Shown: positions 35,497-44,746 of the stretch, in pieces
Layout: every line of letters starts with the position of its first letter
How positions within the stretch are numbered: position 1 is the stretch's first letter
DNA from: Moritella sp. PE36
Lineage (GTDB): Bacteria > Pseudomonadota > Gammaproteobacteria > Enterobacterales > Moritellaceae
NCBI RefSeq assembly: GCF_000170855.1
Contig: NZ_ABCQ01000016.1
Coordinates: 25,609-89,608, forward strand
Reading direction: 5' to 3'
DNA: 64,000 nucleotides
Notes under the pieces: generated by a model
The model's database searches: none
What the model was told of the DNA's origin: nothing
Seen by the model: the letters and a program-made list of their open reading frames with translations, nothing else
Position numbers and translations under genes: made by a program

Positions 35497-38400
35497 TGAG
35501 TTCCGCCCACGAAAATAACAAGTCGATTATGGACATCTTTGTCACGAGACCAATGTTGGCCATTGTTTTGTCGTTGTTGATAATAATTGCGGGTATTTAT
35601 TCATCGCGTAGTATTTCAGTGCAGCAATTTCCAAAAATTGAAAGTACTTCCTTAGTGATTAACACGGTTTACACCGGCGCATCAGCGGAGGTGGTTAAAG
35701 GGTATATTACCGAACCTATCGAGCGTGTTGCCTCTACGGTACCGGGCGTTGATTATGTTGATTCGGCGACGATAGCTGGCAGTAGTAAGGTGACGGCTTG
35801 GCTAGATCTTAACTATGATTCGACCGCTGCATTAGCAGAACTCACGGCGCAACTTAGCCAAATAAAATTTGAGCTTCCGCAAGGGGCGCAAGATCCCGCG
35901 ATATCGGTGGTGCGTGCCGATAGAGTAAACGCGTTGTTTTATCTAAATATTGAATCTGGTGATTTGCCACGTAGTAAGATCACGGATTATTTCAGTCGTA
36001 ATGTTATTCCGGCGTTGAGTGATATTCGCGGCGTACAAAAAGTCACCTTCGAGGGGGGACGCGACCCTGCAATGCGCATTTGGATTGATTCCGACAAGCT
36101 TGCCGTGTTTAATATTAGTGCCAGTCAAGTGGTCACCGCCCTGCGAGAAAATAACACCATTGCCACGCTTGGTTACAGTAAGAATAATAGACAACGTGTT
36201 GACTTAATGGCCAACACATTATTAAGCACTGTGGCAGAATTTGAACAATTGGTGATTGTTAGCATCGATGGTACGCAAATCCGGTTAGGGGATGTCGCGA
36301 CTATCGAAAAAGGAGAAGTGGAAGGGTTTGCCGATGCCCGCCTCGATCACGATCAAACGACCTTTATCGGCGTGTGGCCGCTACCTGGCGCGAATGAGAT
36401 AAATATCGGCGACGCGCTTTATAAAAAAATTGACGAATTAAATCAACATCTTCCGGATCAAGTTCGTATCACCGTCGGTTATGACGGTACGCTATATATG
36501 CGAGATGCCATTAAGGAAATATTTACCACACTACTGGAAACGGTGTTTTTGGTGGGTATTGTGGTGATCTTAATGATGGGCTCATTAAGAAGTGCCATGG
36601 TGCCACTGATCACCATTCCTATTTCGATTTTAGGCGCAATTGGTGTGATGTCACTAATGGGCTTTTCGCTTAATTTATTGACCATTTTAGCCATTGTTTT
36701 ATCGATTGGTTTAGTGGTGGATGATGCCATTGTCGTGGTGGAAAATGTGGCGCGGCACATGCGTGAGGGGAAAGGGCGCGTTGAGGCCGCACTCATTAGT
36801 TCGCGTCAGTTGCTAGTACCAGTGATTGCTATGACCCTCACCTTAGCGGCGGTATATGTACCGATTGGTTTTTTATCTGGGCTAACAGGTTTCTTATTTA
36901 AAGAATTTGCCTTTACCCTGGCTATTGCCGTGCTGATTTCAGGGCTAGTCGCTGTGACACTTTCTCCCATTATGAGTGCATTTGTTTTGCCACAAGGCGG
37001 GCGTGAAGGTAAATTTACACTAATGATTAATGGCTATTTTGAGCGCCTACAGCAACAGTATGTTGGCGCATTAGATGTCCTGTTTAGCTGGCGAGCACAA
37101 GTGATGTTTTGCGCCATTATCTTTAGTCTGCTAGCGGTGCCGTTTTATTTATTATCACAGCACGAATTGGCACCAGTAGAAGATCAGGGCGAAATCAATG
37201 TTGTGGTTACCGCGCCACCTGAAGCATCGTTGGATTATACAACAAATCAAATGTACCAAGTGGCCGATATTATGAACGGCGTCGACGGCGGCAAACTCAC
37301 TTGGCAAATGGTGTTTAAAAATGCCGGCTTTGGTGGGGTCGTGCTTGATGGCTTAGACAAACGTGAGAGCACCGTGCATGAGATTGTACCGCAGCTGTTT
37401 GGTCAACTCGGTCAAGTTAGTGCATTAAGTTTATTTCCGATATTACCAGCGGCGCTGCCGACCGCTGGACAGTTTGATGTCGAAGTCGTGATCCGTGCCA
37501 ATGATAGTTACGAGAATATGTTGGGTTATGCACAACAAATTATCAATAAAGCGTATCAGTCGGGAAGCTTTATGTTTGTCGATACTGACTTGAAAATAGA
37601 TTTAGCACAGAGTCAGTTAGTGATCGATAAGACGATTATTGCCGATCTGGGGTTAACTGTTGCTGGGATCAATCAGCAGCTTAGTGTTTTATTATCCAAT
37701 GATTTTGTCAATCAATATAACGATAACGGTAAAGCGTATCGGGTGATCCCTGTGGTGGATGCACAAAAAAGATTTAATCCAGAACTGATTTTGGATCTTA
37801 AAGTGACTACGCCCTCTGGCGATGCCGTCACAGTTTCGAGTTTTGCGCATGTTGAGCCAGTCGTAGGACCACGATTATTAGGTTCATTCAACCAGCAAAA
37901 GTCGTTTAGAATATTCGCTGGCGTGTTACCGCATATCACTAAAGAGATGGCGTTATCGCAAGTAGAAGATATTGCAACTGAGCTGTTACCCGCTGGTTAT
38001 TCGATTGACTATGCCGGTGAATCGCGAGAAATGCGCAAAGAAGGTAATACCTTGATATCGGTACTGATGGTGTCGTTCATTGTGGTTTATTTTATACTCG
38101 TCATTCAATTCAATAGTTTTAGAGATCCGTTGGTCGTATTGCTTGGTTGTGCGCCACTCGCATTGTCTGGTGCATTAATGTTAGCGTTTTTGGACTTCAC
38201 TTCGGTTAATCTTTATGCCCAAATCGGCTTGATCACGCTGGTGGGATTAATCACTAAAAATGGTATTTTAATTGTCGAGTTTGCCAATCAAATGCAGCTG
38301 CAAGGGATGGATAAACTGAGTGCCGTGAAAGCGGCCGCTAGCACGAGGTTACGTCCAATATTGATGACTACTGCTGCAACTGTGTTGGGACATTTCCCGT

Positions 38401-38585
38401 TGGTATTGGTCACCGGCGCCGGCGCAGAGGCACGAAACAGCATAGGGGTGATATTAGTCGCAGGCATGATGATAGGCACGGTGTTCACCTTAATCGTCCT
38501 GCCTCTTTTGTATCAGTGGCTGGCGAGTGATCATTGCCATCAGGCACAAGATGATGCGCGAGGTGAGCAGCTAACACCGGCATAA
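35496..38585 (+). CDS. RND efflux permease (AcrB/MexF-like, HAE1 family)
   Basis: The 1029-residue inner-membrane proton-driven pump has twelve membrane helices with two large periplasmic loops. The proton-relay aspartates are in LVVDDAIVVVENVARHM (helix 4), and the matching Lys is in LITKNGILIVEFANQM (helix 10). Substrates probably include hydrophobic drugs or bile-type compounds, but they cannot be read from the sequence. No outer-membrane gene follows, so it must borrow a TolC-type channel. Confidence 0.92.
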   Translation: MSSAHENNKSIMDIFVTRPMLAIVLSLLIIIAGIYSSRSISVQQFPKIESTSLVINTVYTGASAEVVKGYITEPIERVASTVPGVDYVDSATIAGSSKVTAWLDLNYDSTAALAELTAQLSQIKFELPQGAQDPAISVVRADRVNALFYLNIESGDLPRSKITDYFSRNVIPALSDIRGVQKVTFEGGRDPAMRIWIDSDKLAVFNISASQVVTALRENNTIATLGYSKNNRQRVDLMANTLLSTVAEFEQLVIVSIDGTQIRLGDVATIEKGEVEGFADARLDHDQTTFIGVWPLPGANEINIGDALYKKIDELNQHLPDQVRITVGYDGTLYMRDAIKEIFTTLLETVFLVGIVVILMMGSLRSAMVPLITIPISILGAIGVMSLMGFSLNLLTILAIVLSIGLVVDDAIVVVENVARHMREGKGRVEAALISSRQLLVPVIAMTLTLAAVYVPIGFLSGLTGFLFKEFAFTLAIAVLISGLVAVTLSPIMSAFVLPQGGREGKFTLMINGYFERLQQQYVGALDVLFSWRAQVMFCAIIFSLLAVPFYLLSQHELAPVEDQGEINVVVTAPPEASLDYTTNQMYQVADIMNGVDGGKLTWQMVFKNAGFGGVVLDGLDKRESTVHEIVPQLFGQLGQVSALSLFPILPAALPTAGQFDVEVVIRANDSYENMLGYAQQIINKAYQSGSFMFVDTDLKIDLAQSQLVIDKTIIADLGLTVAGINQQLSVLLSNDFVNQYNDNGKAYRVIPVVDAQKRFNPELILDLKVTTPSGDAVTVSSFAHVEPVVGPRLLGSFNQQKSFRIFAGVLPHITKEMALSQVEDIATELLPAGYSIDYAGESREMRKEGNTLISVLMVSFIVVYFILVIQFNSFRDPLVVLLGCAPLALSGALMLAFLDFTSVNLYAQIGLITLVGLITKNGILIVEFANQMQLQGMDKLSAVKAAASTRLRPILMTTAATVLGHFPLVLVTGAGAEARNSIGVILVAGMMIGTVFTLIVLPLLYQWLASDHCHQAQDDARGEQLTPA

Positions 38586-39099
38586 TATACCCGCGACGAC
38601 TTTCAACTAACCTTGATGCAGCAGAAATAAGTCTGCTGCATAGTTCAATACTGCTCCCAATAAAGAGGGTTGCCAAAATAGTCACAGATAAAATCAATGA
38701 AACAGCGTACTTTGCTTGCTAAATGATGCCGGTGAGCATAAACAACATAAAGCCCTAAAGGGTCGGGTTCAAACTCTTCCAGAATCGTCGTTAACTTTCC
38801 TTCAGATATCGGTTTGCCAGTGATAAAGGTTGGCTGAATGGCAATATAAAAAGCCTTTGCCCTGTTTAATCACCCGACACCGGAACACTTTTTGCCTCTT
38901 TTTTGCACTTTGGGAAGCAGCACTGATAGTGGCGTTATGAAGCGTATCCATCAAAATATTGAATTTGAGGTATTGGCATTAGGTGCATATTTGTCCGACG
39001 ATGATTTAAAGATATAAATTGAAAACCGTTGCCTGTATTACTTGGCTACTACAAAATAAATATATGCTCTGTTTGTTGTTAGCAGCGTACTCGCCACTC
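38586..39099. other. Region of gene decay between RND and yidZ
   Basis: About 510 bp. It contains a LysR C-terminal remnant (38645-38858, minus). A short frame at 38937-39017 (MKRIHQNIEF..., 26 residues) lacks a recognisable family and may also be a remnant. Nothing else found. Confidence 0.5.
38645..38858 (-). pseudogene. LysR regulator C-terminal remnant
   Basis: Minus-strand translation gives about 70 residues typical of the last part of a LysR effector domain: IAIQPTFITGKPISEG, LGLYVVYAHRHHLASKVRCF and IDFICDYFG, ending at TGA 38647-38645. The upstream side dissolves within about 20 residues, and no DNA-binding domain is present. A truncated, non-functional gene. Confidence 0.75.
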
Positions 39100-40059
39100 T
39101 TATTGGTGAATGTAATACAGTGATTTAATCGTTTCCTTCAGCCACAGTAACTTCGGATTGTGAGCATTACGTTTATGCCAAATCAACGTGAAGGGAATTA
39201 GCAGTTTATCATGATAAACCTTGTCTACCGGGATGGGTAAACACAACAAATCTGGATGTTGCTGCTTGGTGTAATGCTGACAATATGCAGGTGCAGTCGT
39301 GATCATATTTTGGTTTGGTTGAGCCGACATGAATAATGATTGCTCAAAGCTAGCCATAGTAAGCGTGATATCTCGCTTCAATCCCTGTTCACTCAGTACT
39401 TCATCTAAGGCCCAAGCTTCACACTTCTCCCAAACGATATTGATATGTGGGTATTTGAGGAAGGTATCGAGATTCCATTCCTCTTGTAAGGCGGGATGAT
39501 CTTTACGCAAATATACAACAGGAATATCATAAAAAAGAATTTCAAAATCAATAAAGTAAGGGAGTAGATGTAGTGACTCTTTAGAGCGCGGGTGACTTTC
39601 TCTTCCCGTGAGCCCAATATCAGTTTCGCCACGGATAATTGATTCTAAAGAGTCGTAATCCCAGTTATGCGTTTTTATTTTTGCGTCTGTATAATGTTGC
39701 TGAATTTTCTGGATTAGTTCATTTAGCATGGTTAGCAGAAGCGGAGATTCAATAGCTAAATCAAATTGAATCCCTTTTGGCGAATCACCGCTATGTTTTT
39801 CCAGAAGTTGGCGACTTATCTGCAGCCAATCTGAAAGATCTTGTTCCATGCTCTGTGTGAAAGGGGTTGGTGCTAACCCCTTTGGGGTTTTAACAAACAA
39901 AGGATCATCAAACCAATCACGTAATTTTCTCAACGACTTGCTCACGGTAGATGGCGTGACATTCAACTTTTTTGCAGTTCTCGACACACTATGTTCTTTA
40001 GATAATAGTTGTAGTGTATACAGCAAATTAAAATCAAGCTGGGCTAGTGATCTTTTCAT
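39100..40059 (-). CDS. yidZ: YidZ-like LysR regulator
   Basis: The 319-residue LysR protein matches YidZ along its length, including [56 protein letters not shown] and the ending [16 protein letters not shown]. YidZ is needed for anaerobic nitric oxide protection in E. coli, although the exact targets are unclear. As in E. coli it follows mdtL; here the two overlap by 26 nt, so they are translationally linked. Confidence 0.9.
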   Translation of the reverse strand: MKRSLAQLDFNLLYTLQLLSKEHSVSRTAKKLNVTPSTVSKSLRKLRDWFDDPLFVKTPKGLAPTPFTQSMEQDLSDWLQISRQLLEKHSGDSPKGIQFDLAIESPLLLTMLNELIQKIQQHYTDAKIKTHNWDYDSLESIIRGETDIGLTGRESHPRSKESLHLLPYFIDFEILFYDIPVVYLRKDHPALQEEWNLDTFLKYPHINIVWEKCEAWALDEVLSEQGLKRDITLTMASFEQSLFMSAQPNQNMITTAPAYCQHYTKQQHPDLLCLPIPVDKVYHDKLLIPFTLIWHKRNAHNPKLLWLKETIKSLYYIHQ

Positions 40060-41233
40060 ATTTCTGACCGTGAGAATGTTTGGGTATCAATAGTATTAGA
40101 GCAAGGCTAATTACGCTACCTATAATCAAGGTTGTAAGTAGCATATTCAGTGCATTTACGCCAAGAGCACTCATTAACCAGATGTACAATGCAGAGCAGG
40201 ACACTTGGGTAATACCAAGCAACGAACTCGCCATTCCTGCGCGCGCAGAATATGGGCTAAGAGCTTGACTCATGGATACACCAAAGCCAATGGCAAAACC
40301 CGCACATATCAGTACAAAACTGAGCAAATACAATTGATTATCAAAATTAGAGATAAGTGTGAGTGTTATAACCACAGCAGAGAGTGCAAACAATATTTGT
40401 GATGCCAGTAGTAGGGTGCGTTCTTTAAATATAGATAAAGCAAAAGGTGCGGAGAACGAGGTGATCATACTGACTAAAGCAGTGCCGGCTACAATGGTAG
40501 AATACTCGCTTCTATCAAAACCCATCTCTCCCATTATTAATAAAGGAGACACGTTGACATAAGTTAAAATGGTCATCACCCCGAGCGAAGTCATAATCAG
40601 ACGGCTGATAAAAAAACGCTCGAAGAATGATTCTTGCACAGCGTGACGGTCTGGATGAATGCCATTAATTACAACTAACTTGTTTGGCTTAGTCTCTTTG
40701 AGTACCAGTAAAGATAATAGACAGACCACGCCCCCCATAACAGCCATCATAATAAACAGACTTGACCATGGAAATTTAAGCATTATAAGGTAACCAATCA
40801 CGGGCGCAATAACAGGGATAACACAGGTGATACCGTTGAGCATAGAAAGTACTTTAGCGCGTTGTATATCATCCAAAGTATCCCGAATAATTGCAAAGGC
40901 AACCACGTAACAGCTACCAGCGCCAATCCCCTGAATGAATCTAGCAATAAGAAACGGCGTACTATGTTCAGCGATTCCACCAAATATAGATGATACAGCA
41001 AAGATTGCGGCACCAGTAATAGCAACAGGTTTACGGCCTATTGAGTCGGCCACTTTTCCAGCAATAAGCATTGTAGTTGCCATGCCTATCAAATAGATAG
41101 AAAAAGCAAAATGCAGCTGGGATTCTGTTGCGTTAAGGTCAGCTGCAATTTGTGGTAAACCAACAAGATAAAGATCGATGGCGGTGGGATAAAGCAGTAC
41201 AAGCGTAAAACTACAAAGAAGATATCGGAACAT
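40034..41233 (-). CDS. mdtL: MdtL-like MFS multidrug transporter
   Basis: The 399-residue, 12-helix major facilitator matches Mdt[22 protein letters not shown] and [13 protein letters not shown] (the loop 2-3 MFS motif) are at the N-terminus, followed by [19 protein letters not shown] and the helix-5 [15 protein letters not shown] motif. In E. coli MdtL exports chloramphenicol. Its order with yidZ is conserved. A very short cytoplasmic C-terminus overlaps the yidZ start. Confidence 0.9.
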   Translation of the reverse strand: MFRYLLCSFTLVLLYPTAIDLYLVGLPQIAADLNATESQLHFAFSIYLIGMATTMLIAGKVADSIGRKPVAITGAAIFAVSSIFGGIAEHSTPFLIARFIQGIGAGSCYVVAFAIIRDTLDDIQRAKVLSMLNGITCVIPVIAPVIGYLIMLKFPWSSLFIMMAVMGGVVCLLSLLVLKETKPNKLVVINGIHPDRHAVQESFFERFFISRLIMTSLGVMTILTYVNVSPLLIMGEMGFDRSEYSTIVAGTALVSMITSFSAPFALSIFKERTLLLASQILFALSAVVITLTLISNFDNQLYLLSFVLICAGFAIGFGVSMSQALSPYSARAGMASSLLGITQVSCSALYIWLMSALGVNALNMLLTTLIIGSVISLALILLIPKHSHGQKYEKITSPA

Positions 41234-41937
41234 AAAAACCTCACAAATTAATTATGAGTATGATAGTGCTGCGAGCCTTAACTAGCGAGTGAGGTTTATG
41301 ACATCAGGTATTTCCACTGGCGACAAACACTAGGGGTTGCTTTGGTTATTTTCGATACTAAATCGAATGAATATTACTATCAGCTAGTACAAGAAATATA
41401 ACTTACTTATGTCCAGTGATGGCTTAGTGTGCAATAACGCTAAGTGTGAACACATCACTCAGTAACCACATTTATTTTCTATCGTGATTTGTCTTTTAAC
41501 AGTAGGAAATTAAATTTGTCCAAAATTTAAATACCCGCCTACATCTCAACTGCTCCTACTTCTCGTCGTATTTTTAACATTCAATAAAATTAGCGCTACT
41601 TTATTGTGCTTTGTGCATTAATTGACGGTTTATTTTATAGTTTGTGATGGTTGACTCATTGTTGCGTATGTTAACTTTCTGTTATGAGTGTTGGTTCAAT
41701 GTTATTTTTATTATGCTAGTGCATAGTTACCCTATATTCCTAATTACCTTTCCATTTAGGTCTAATAAGCTGCTTTACAGTTCCAATGTAGAGTACATCA
41801 CTAATTTTAGTGTTTTTTAGATGTGAAAATTTAACCGTGGTTTTTTCCTTAGGTTAGTGTATATGCAGAGGAATGGTACTTATGAATAAACACCCACTAA
41901 TGGATTAATTTTTTAGAAAATGTAACAAGGAATTAAC
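41234..41937. other. AT-rich region between mdtL and the ABC transporter
   Basis: About 700 bp with no convincing gene. It must carry the mdtL promoter and the ABC-operon promoter. A small hairpin CACTA/TAGTG at 41799-41812 followed by six T is a possible attenuator or terminator. An eight-codon frame at 41882 (MNKHPLMD) just before the ABC operon is too short to judge. Confidence 0.4.
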
Positions 41938-42738
41938 ATGATAAAGACTAAAATCAGCAAAGCTATCGCTTTAGGTACAATAATCTTCTGTTCTGCAAGC
42001 GTGAATGCCGGTGCTATATTAGACGGTATTGCTGAATCTGGTGAGCTACGAGCGTGTTTTGATGCTGGCTATATGCCGTTTGAGATGAAAGCAAAGAATA
42101 ATCGTTACATAGGCTTTGATGTCGACTTAGGTAAAGTGATGGCAAAACAAATGGGTGTTAAATATATACCAGTCAACACTGCATGGGATGGCATTATTCC
42201 TGCGCTTATTACCGGTAAATGTGACGTGATCATGGCTGGGATGACGGTGAATGCTCAGCGTAATATGAAAGTGAACTTTGCCGACCCGTATATTGTTGTC
42301 GGTCAATCTATCATTCTTAATCCGAAACTTAAGGGTGAAATTAAAAGTTACAAAGATTTGAACAATCCTAAATATACGGTGGCAAGTAAACTTGGTACGA
42401 CAGGTGAAGTGGTTGTAAAAAGAATGCTTAAGAAAGCCAAATACAATGCATTTGAAACCGAAACAGACGCTGCTTTGGAAGTCATCAATGGTAAAGCTGA
42501 TGCCATGATTTACGATATGCCATTTGTATCTATCTATGCCGCGCAAAATAGCGATAAAGTTGAAGCTATTCTTGAACCTTTTACTTACGAGCCGCTTGGT
42601 TGGGCTGTAAAACAAGGTGATCCCGATATGATCAATTTCCTGAATAATTTCTTACGCCAAATCAAAGGTGACGGTACGTATGATCGTATTTATAACAAGT
42701 GGTTCAAGAGTGACGCTTGGTTAAAACAAATTAAATAA
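41938..42738 (+). CDS. Amino-acid ABC transporter substrate-binding protein
   Basis: The 266-residue periplasmic protein has a signal peptide (about residues 1-24, ending SVNA) and the polar-amino-acid (SBP family 3) pattern: GELRACFDAGYMPFEM, GFDVDLGKVMAKQM, TVNAQRNMKVNFADPY and ASKLGTTGEVV. The ligand is probably Glu, Gln, His or another polar amino acid; no specific call is possible. First gene of a three-gene operon; AAGGAATT precedes the ATG. Confidence 0.9.
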   Translation: MIKTKISKAIALGTIIFCSASVNAGAILDGIAESGELRACFDAGYMPFEMKAKNNRYIGFDVDLGKVMAKQMGVKYIPVNTAWDGIIPALITGKCDVIMAGMTVNAQRNMKVNFADPYIVVGQSIILNPKLKGEIKSYKDLNNPKYTVASKLGTTGEVVVKRMLKKAKYNAFETETDAALEVINGKADAMIYDMPFVSIYAAQNSDKVEAILEPFTYEPLGWAVKQGDPDMINFLNNFLRQIKGDGTYDRIYNKWFKSDAWLKQIK

Positions 42739-42797
42739 GTGAATTGGCCAGAAGCCTTTTGCTTCTGGCTTGTTGTTTCTCTTATCTTGGTATCGAT

Positions 42798-43745
42798 ATG
42801 CATAATAAAACTAATAATTGGATGTGGCATTTACTGTTTGTCATCGCCTTGGCAGCTATAGGTTATTCAATCTATTCTGCATCGCAAAAAATTGATTATA
42901 CTTGGCAATGGAATCGCGTTGCCCCCTACATAATAGATGACTCACCAAGGGAAACCTTTGCTGAATATGATGGCACCGTCAGCATTAATGACGGCGGTAT
43001 AATTACAGTCGAGTTCGACAACGGTGATCCCGCTTTAATTATCGAAAAAGCGGATGATGTATTTGTCAGTGACGGCGATTTTGTTTTTTCAGGCGATGTA
43101 ATATCCAGCGTCAATCAACGGAGCATGGGGGTACTGTTACAAGGGTTGTTGATGACCATTAAACTGTCGCTTATCTCGCTGTTTTTTGCGGTTATCATTG
43201 GCTTAGTCGCGGCACTAATGCGTATATCAACTAATCCTTTTAGTCGCAACTTTGCTTTTTTATATGTAGAGGTAATCCGTGGTACGCCGTTACTTGTGCA
43301 GATATTTATTGTCTATTTTTTCTTAGGAACGATTTTCGACTTAGACCGATTTACCGCGGGTATTGCTGCCTTATCAGTTTTCACTGGCGCTTACATTGCG
43401 GAAATTATACGTTCAGGTATTCAGTCTATTTCACCAGGTCAAATGGAAGCTGCACGGTCGTTGGGTATGAGTTATCCAAAAGCGATGATTTACGTCATTT
43501 TACCTCAGGCATTTAAGCGTACTTTACCGCCGATGGCAGGCCAGTTTATTAACTTGATCAAAGATTCTTCTCTGGTGTCGGTGATCTCAATTACAGATTT
43601 AACCAAAGCTGGCAGGGAAGTGGTTGCGGGCAGTTTCGCTACATTTGAAGTGTGGTTTGCGGTCGCTGCGCTTTACCTTGTACTTACTTCAACGTTGTCT
43701 TTCGGCGTTCAGCGCATAGAAAAGAGGTTAGCAACTAGTGACTAG
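42798..43745 (+). CDS. Amino-acid ABC transporter permease with a periplasmic insertion
   Basis: The 315-residue protein starts with a membrane helix at 10-27. A polar stretch of about 90 residues follows, including [21 protein letters not shown], and then the usual GlnP/HisM-type permease core, with the EAA loop [26 protein letters not shown]. The extra external stretch is larger than in typical 220-residue permeases. I place the start at the ATG at 42798, since the frame from 42744 begins too close to the preceding stop and has no ribosome site. Confidence 0.85.
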   Translation: MHNKTNNWMWHLLFVIALAAIGYSIYSASQKIDYTWQWNRVAPYIIDDSPRETFAEYDGTVSINDGGIITVEFDNGDPALIIEKADDVFVSDGDFVFSGDVISSVNQRSMGVLLQGLLMTIKLSLISLFFAVIIGLVAALMRISTNPFSRNFAFLYVEVIRGTPLLVQIFIVYFFLGTIFDLDRFTAGIAALSVFTGAYIAEIIRSGIQSISPGQMEAARSLGMSYPKAMIYVILPQAFKRTLPPMAGQFINLIKDSSLVSVISITDLTKAGREVVAGSFATFEVWFAVAALYLVLTSTLSFGVQRIEKRLATSD

Positions 43746-43767
43746 AGCAAATTATAAAGGCGAGGAT

Positions 43768-44493
43768 ATGGTGATCGCCGTCGATGTAGATAAAATATAC
43801 CCCAACAATTGTCACGCACTTAAAAAAGTATCCGTTACTGTTAAGCGTGGTGAAGTGGTGGTCATTATTGGCCCATCAGGTTCGGGTAAATCTACATTAT
43901 TACGTACGCTAAACCAGTTAGAAACGGTGACAGGCGGAGATATCACTATTGATGGCATCAATATGTATGACTCTGCGACCAACATTAACGCATTACGTGA
44001 AAACGTCGGCATGGTGTTTCAGTCGTTTAACCTTTTCCCCCATTTATCGGTTAAAAAAAACGTGATGCTGGCGCCATTAACAGTATCGAATCTGGATAAA
44101 GAACAAGTTGAAAAAGACGCTATAAGCTTACTTACCCGAGTCGGATTAGCAGAAAAAGTGGACGTGTACCCAAGTCAGCTATCCGGTGGTCAACAGCAAA
44201 GAGTCGCGATTGCGAGAGCATTAGCCATGAAACCAGACTTGATGTTATTTGATGAGCCCACATCGGCTTTAGACCCTGAAATGGTTGGTGAGGTACTTGA
44301 GGTAATGAAATCACTGGCAGAAGAAGGCATGACCATGGTAGTGGTGACTCACGAAATGGGCTTTGCTAACGAAGTTGCTGACAGAGTTTTGTTTATGGAA
44401 GATGGTCAACTGCTTGTCGATGACGTACCTGAGAACTTTTTTGAAAACCCGACACACCCAAGATTGCAGAAGTTCTTATCAAGTATTTTGTAG
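43768..44493 (+). CDS. Amino-acid ABC transporter ATP-binding protein
   Basis: The 241-residue ATPase is of the GlnQ type. Walker A is GPSGSGKST, the Q-loop [12 protein letters not shown], the signature [16 protein letters not shown], Walker [13 protein letters not shown], and the switch His is in [11 protein letters not shown] prefer the ATG at 43768 preceded by GGCGAGG; a GTG at 43738 overlapping the permease stop by 8 nt would add ten residues. It energises the uptake system with the binding protein and permease upstream. Confidence 0.93.
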   Translation: MVIAVDVDKIYPNNCHALKKVSVTVKRGEVVVIIGPSGSGKSTLLRTLNQLETVTGGDITIDGINMYDSATNINALRENVGMVFQSFNLFPHLSVKKNVMLAPLTVSNLDKEQVEKDAISLLTRVGLAEKVDVYPSQLSGGQQQRVAIARALAMKPDLMLFDEPTSALDPEMVGEVLEVMKSLAEEGMTMVVVTHEMGFANEVADRVLFMEDGQLLVDDVPENFFENPTHPRLQKFLSSIL

Positions 44494-44556
44494 ACTTGGC
44501 TTGTCATAAGATGCTCAGTTAAGCATTCTTATGTTCAGTTGACCCCCTTACTCGTG

Positions 44557-44596
44557 TATATAAAGGCTTCTAAATGCATTTAGAAGCCTTTATATA
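44557..44596. terminator. 40-bp perfect palindrome after the ABC operon
   Basis: Two 20-bp arms (44557-44576 and 44577-44596) are exact reverse complements with no spacer, with core AAATGCATTT and ends TATATAAAGG/CCTTTATATA. As RNA it would fold into a long stem ending the ABC operon. No T-tract follows, so it may also be a protein site or a cruciform-forming element. Confidence 0.7.
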
Positions 44597-44677
44597 TGAA
44601 TTACACCCTATCAAAAGGCCGCCAAGCTTTAATCCTACAAAAATCTGGTCAAGTTGGTTTTAAATTCACAACCTCAA

Positions 44678-44706
44678 TTGATAATGAGAACGATTATCAC
44701 TATAAT
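44678..44706 (+). promoter_or_regulatory. Fur-box promoter of the GGDEF-EAL gene
   Basis: TTGATA (44678-44683), 17-bp spacer, TATAAT (44701-44706). The spacer region contains GATAATGAGAACGATTATC (44680-44698), which matches 16 of 19 bases of the E. coli Fur consensus. Fe(II)-Fur binding here would block RNA polymerase, so the gene should be induced by low iron. Confidence 0.75.
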
Positions 44707-44746
44707 GCCTATCTAATTTGAGCATTAAACCAGTAGGTAATCTGTA

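Noticed and set aside
41799..41818. Small hairpin with six T upstream of the ABC operon
   Set aside because: The stem is only 5 bp and no gene ends nearby; too weak to call a terminator, so only noted in the region entry.
41882..41908. Eight-codon leader peptide MNKHPLMD
   Set aside because: No attenuator pair or amino-acid run that would indicate regulation; such short frames occur by chance.
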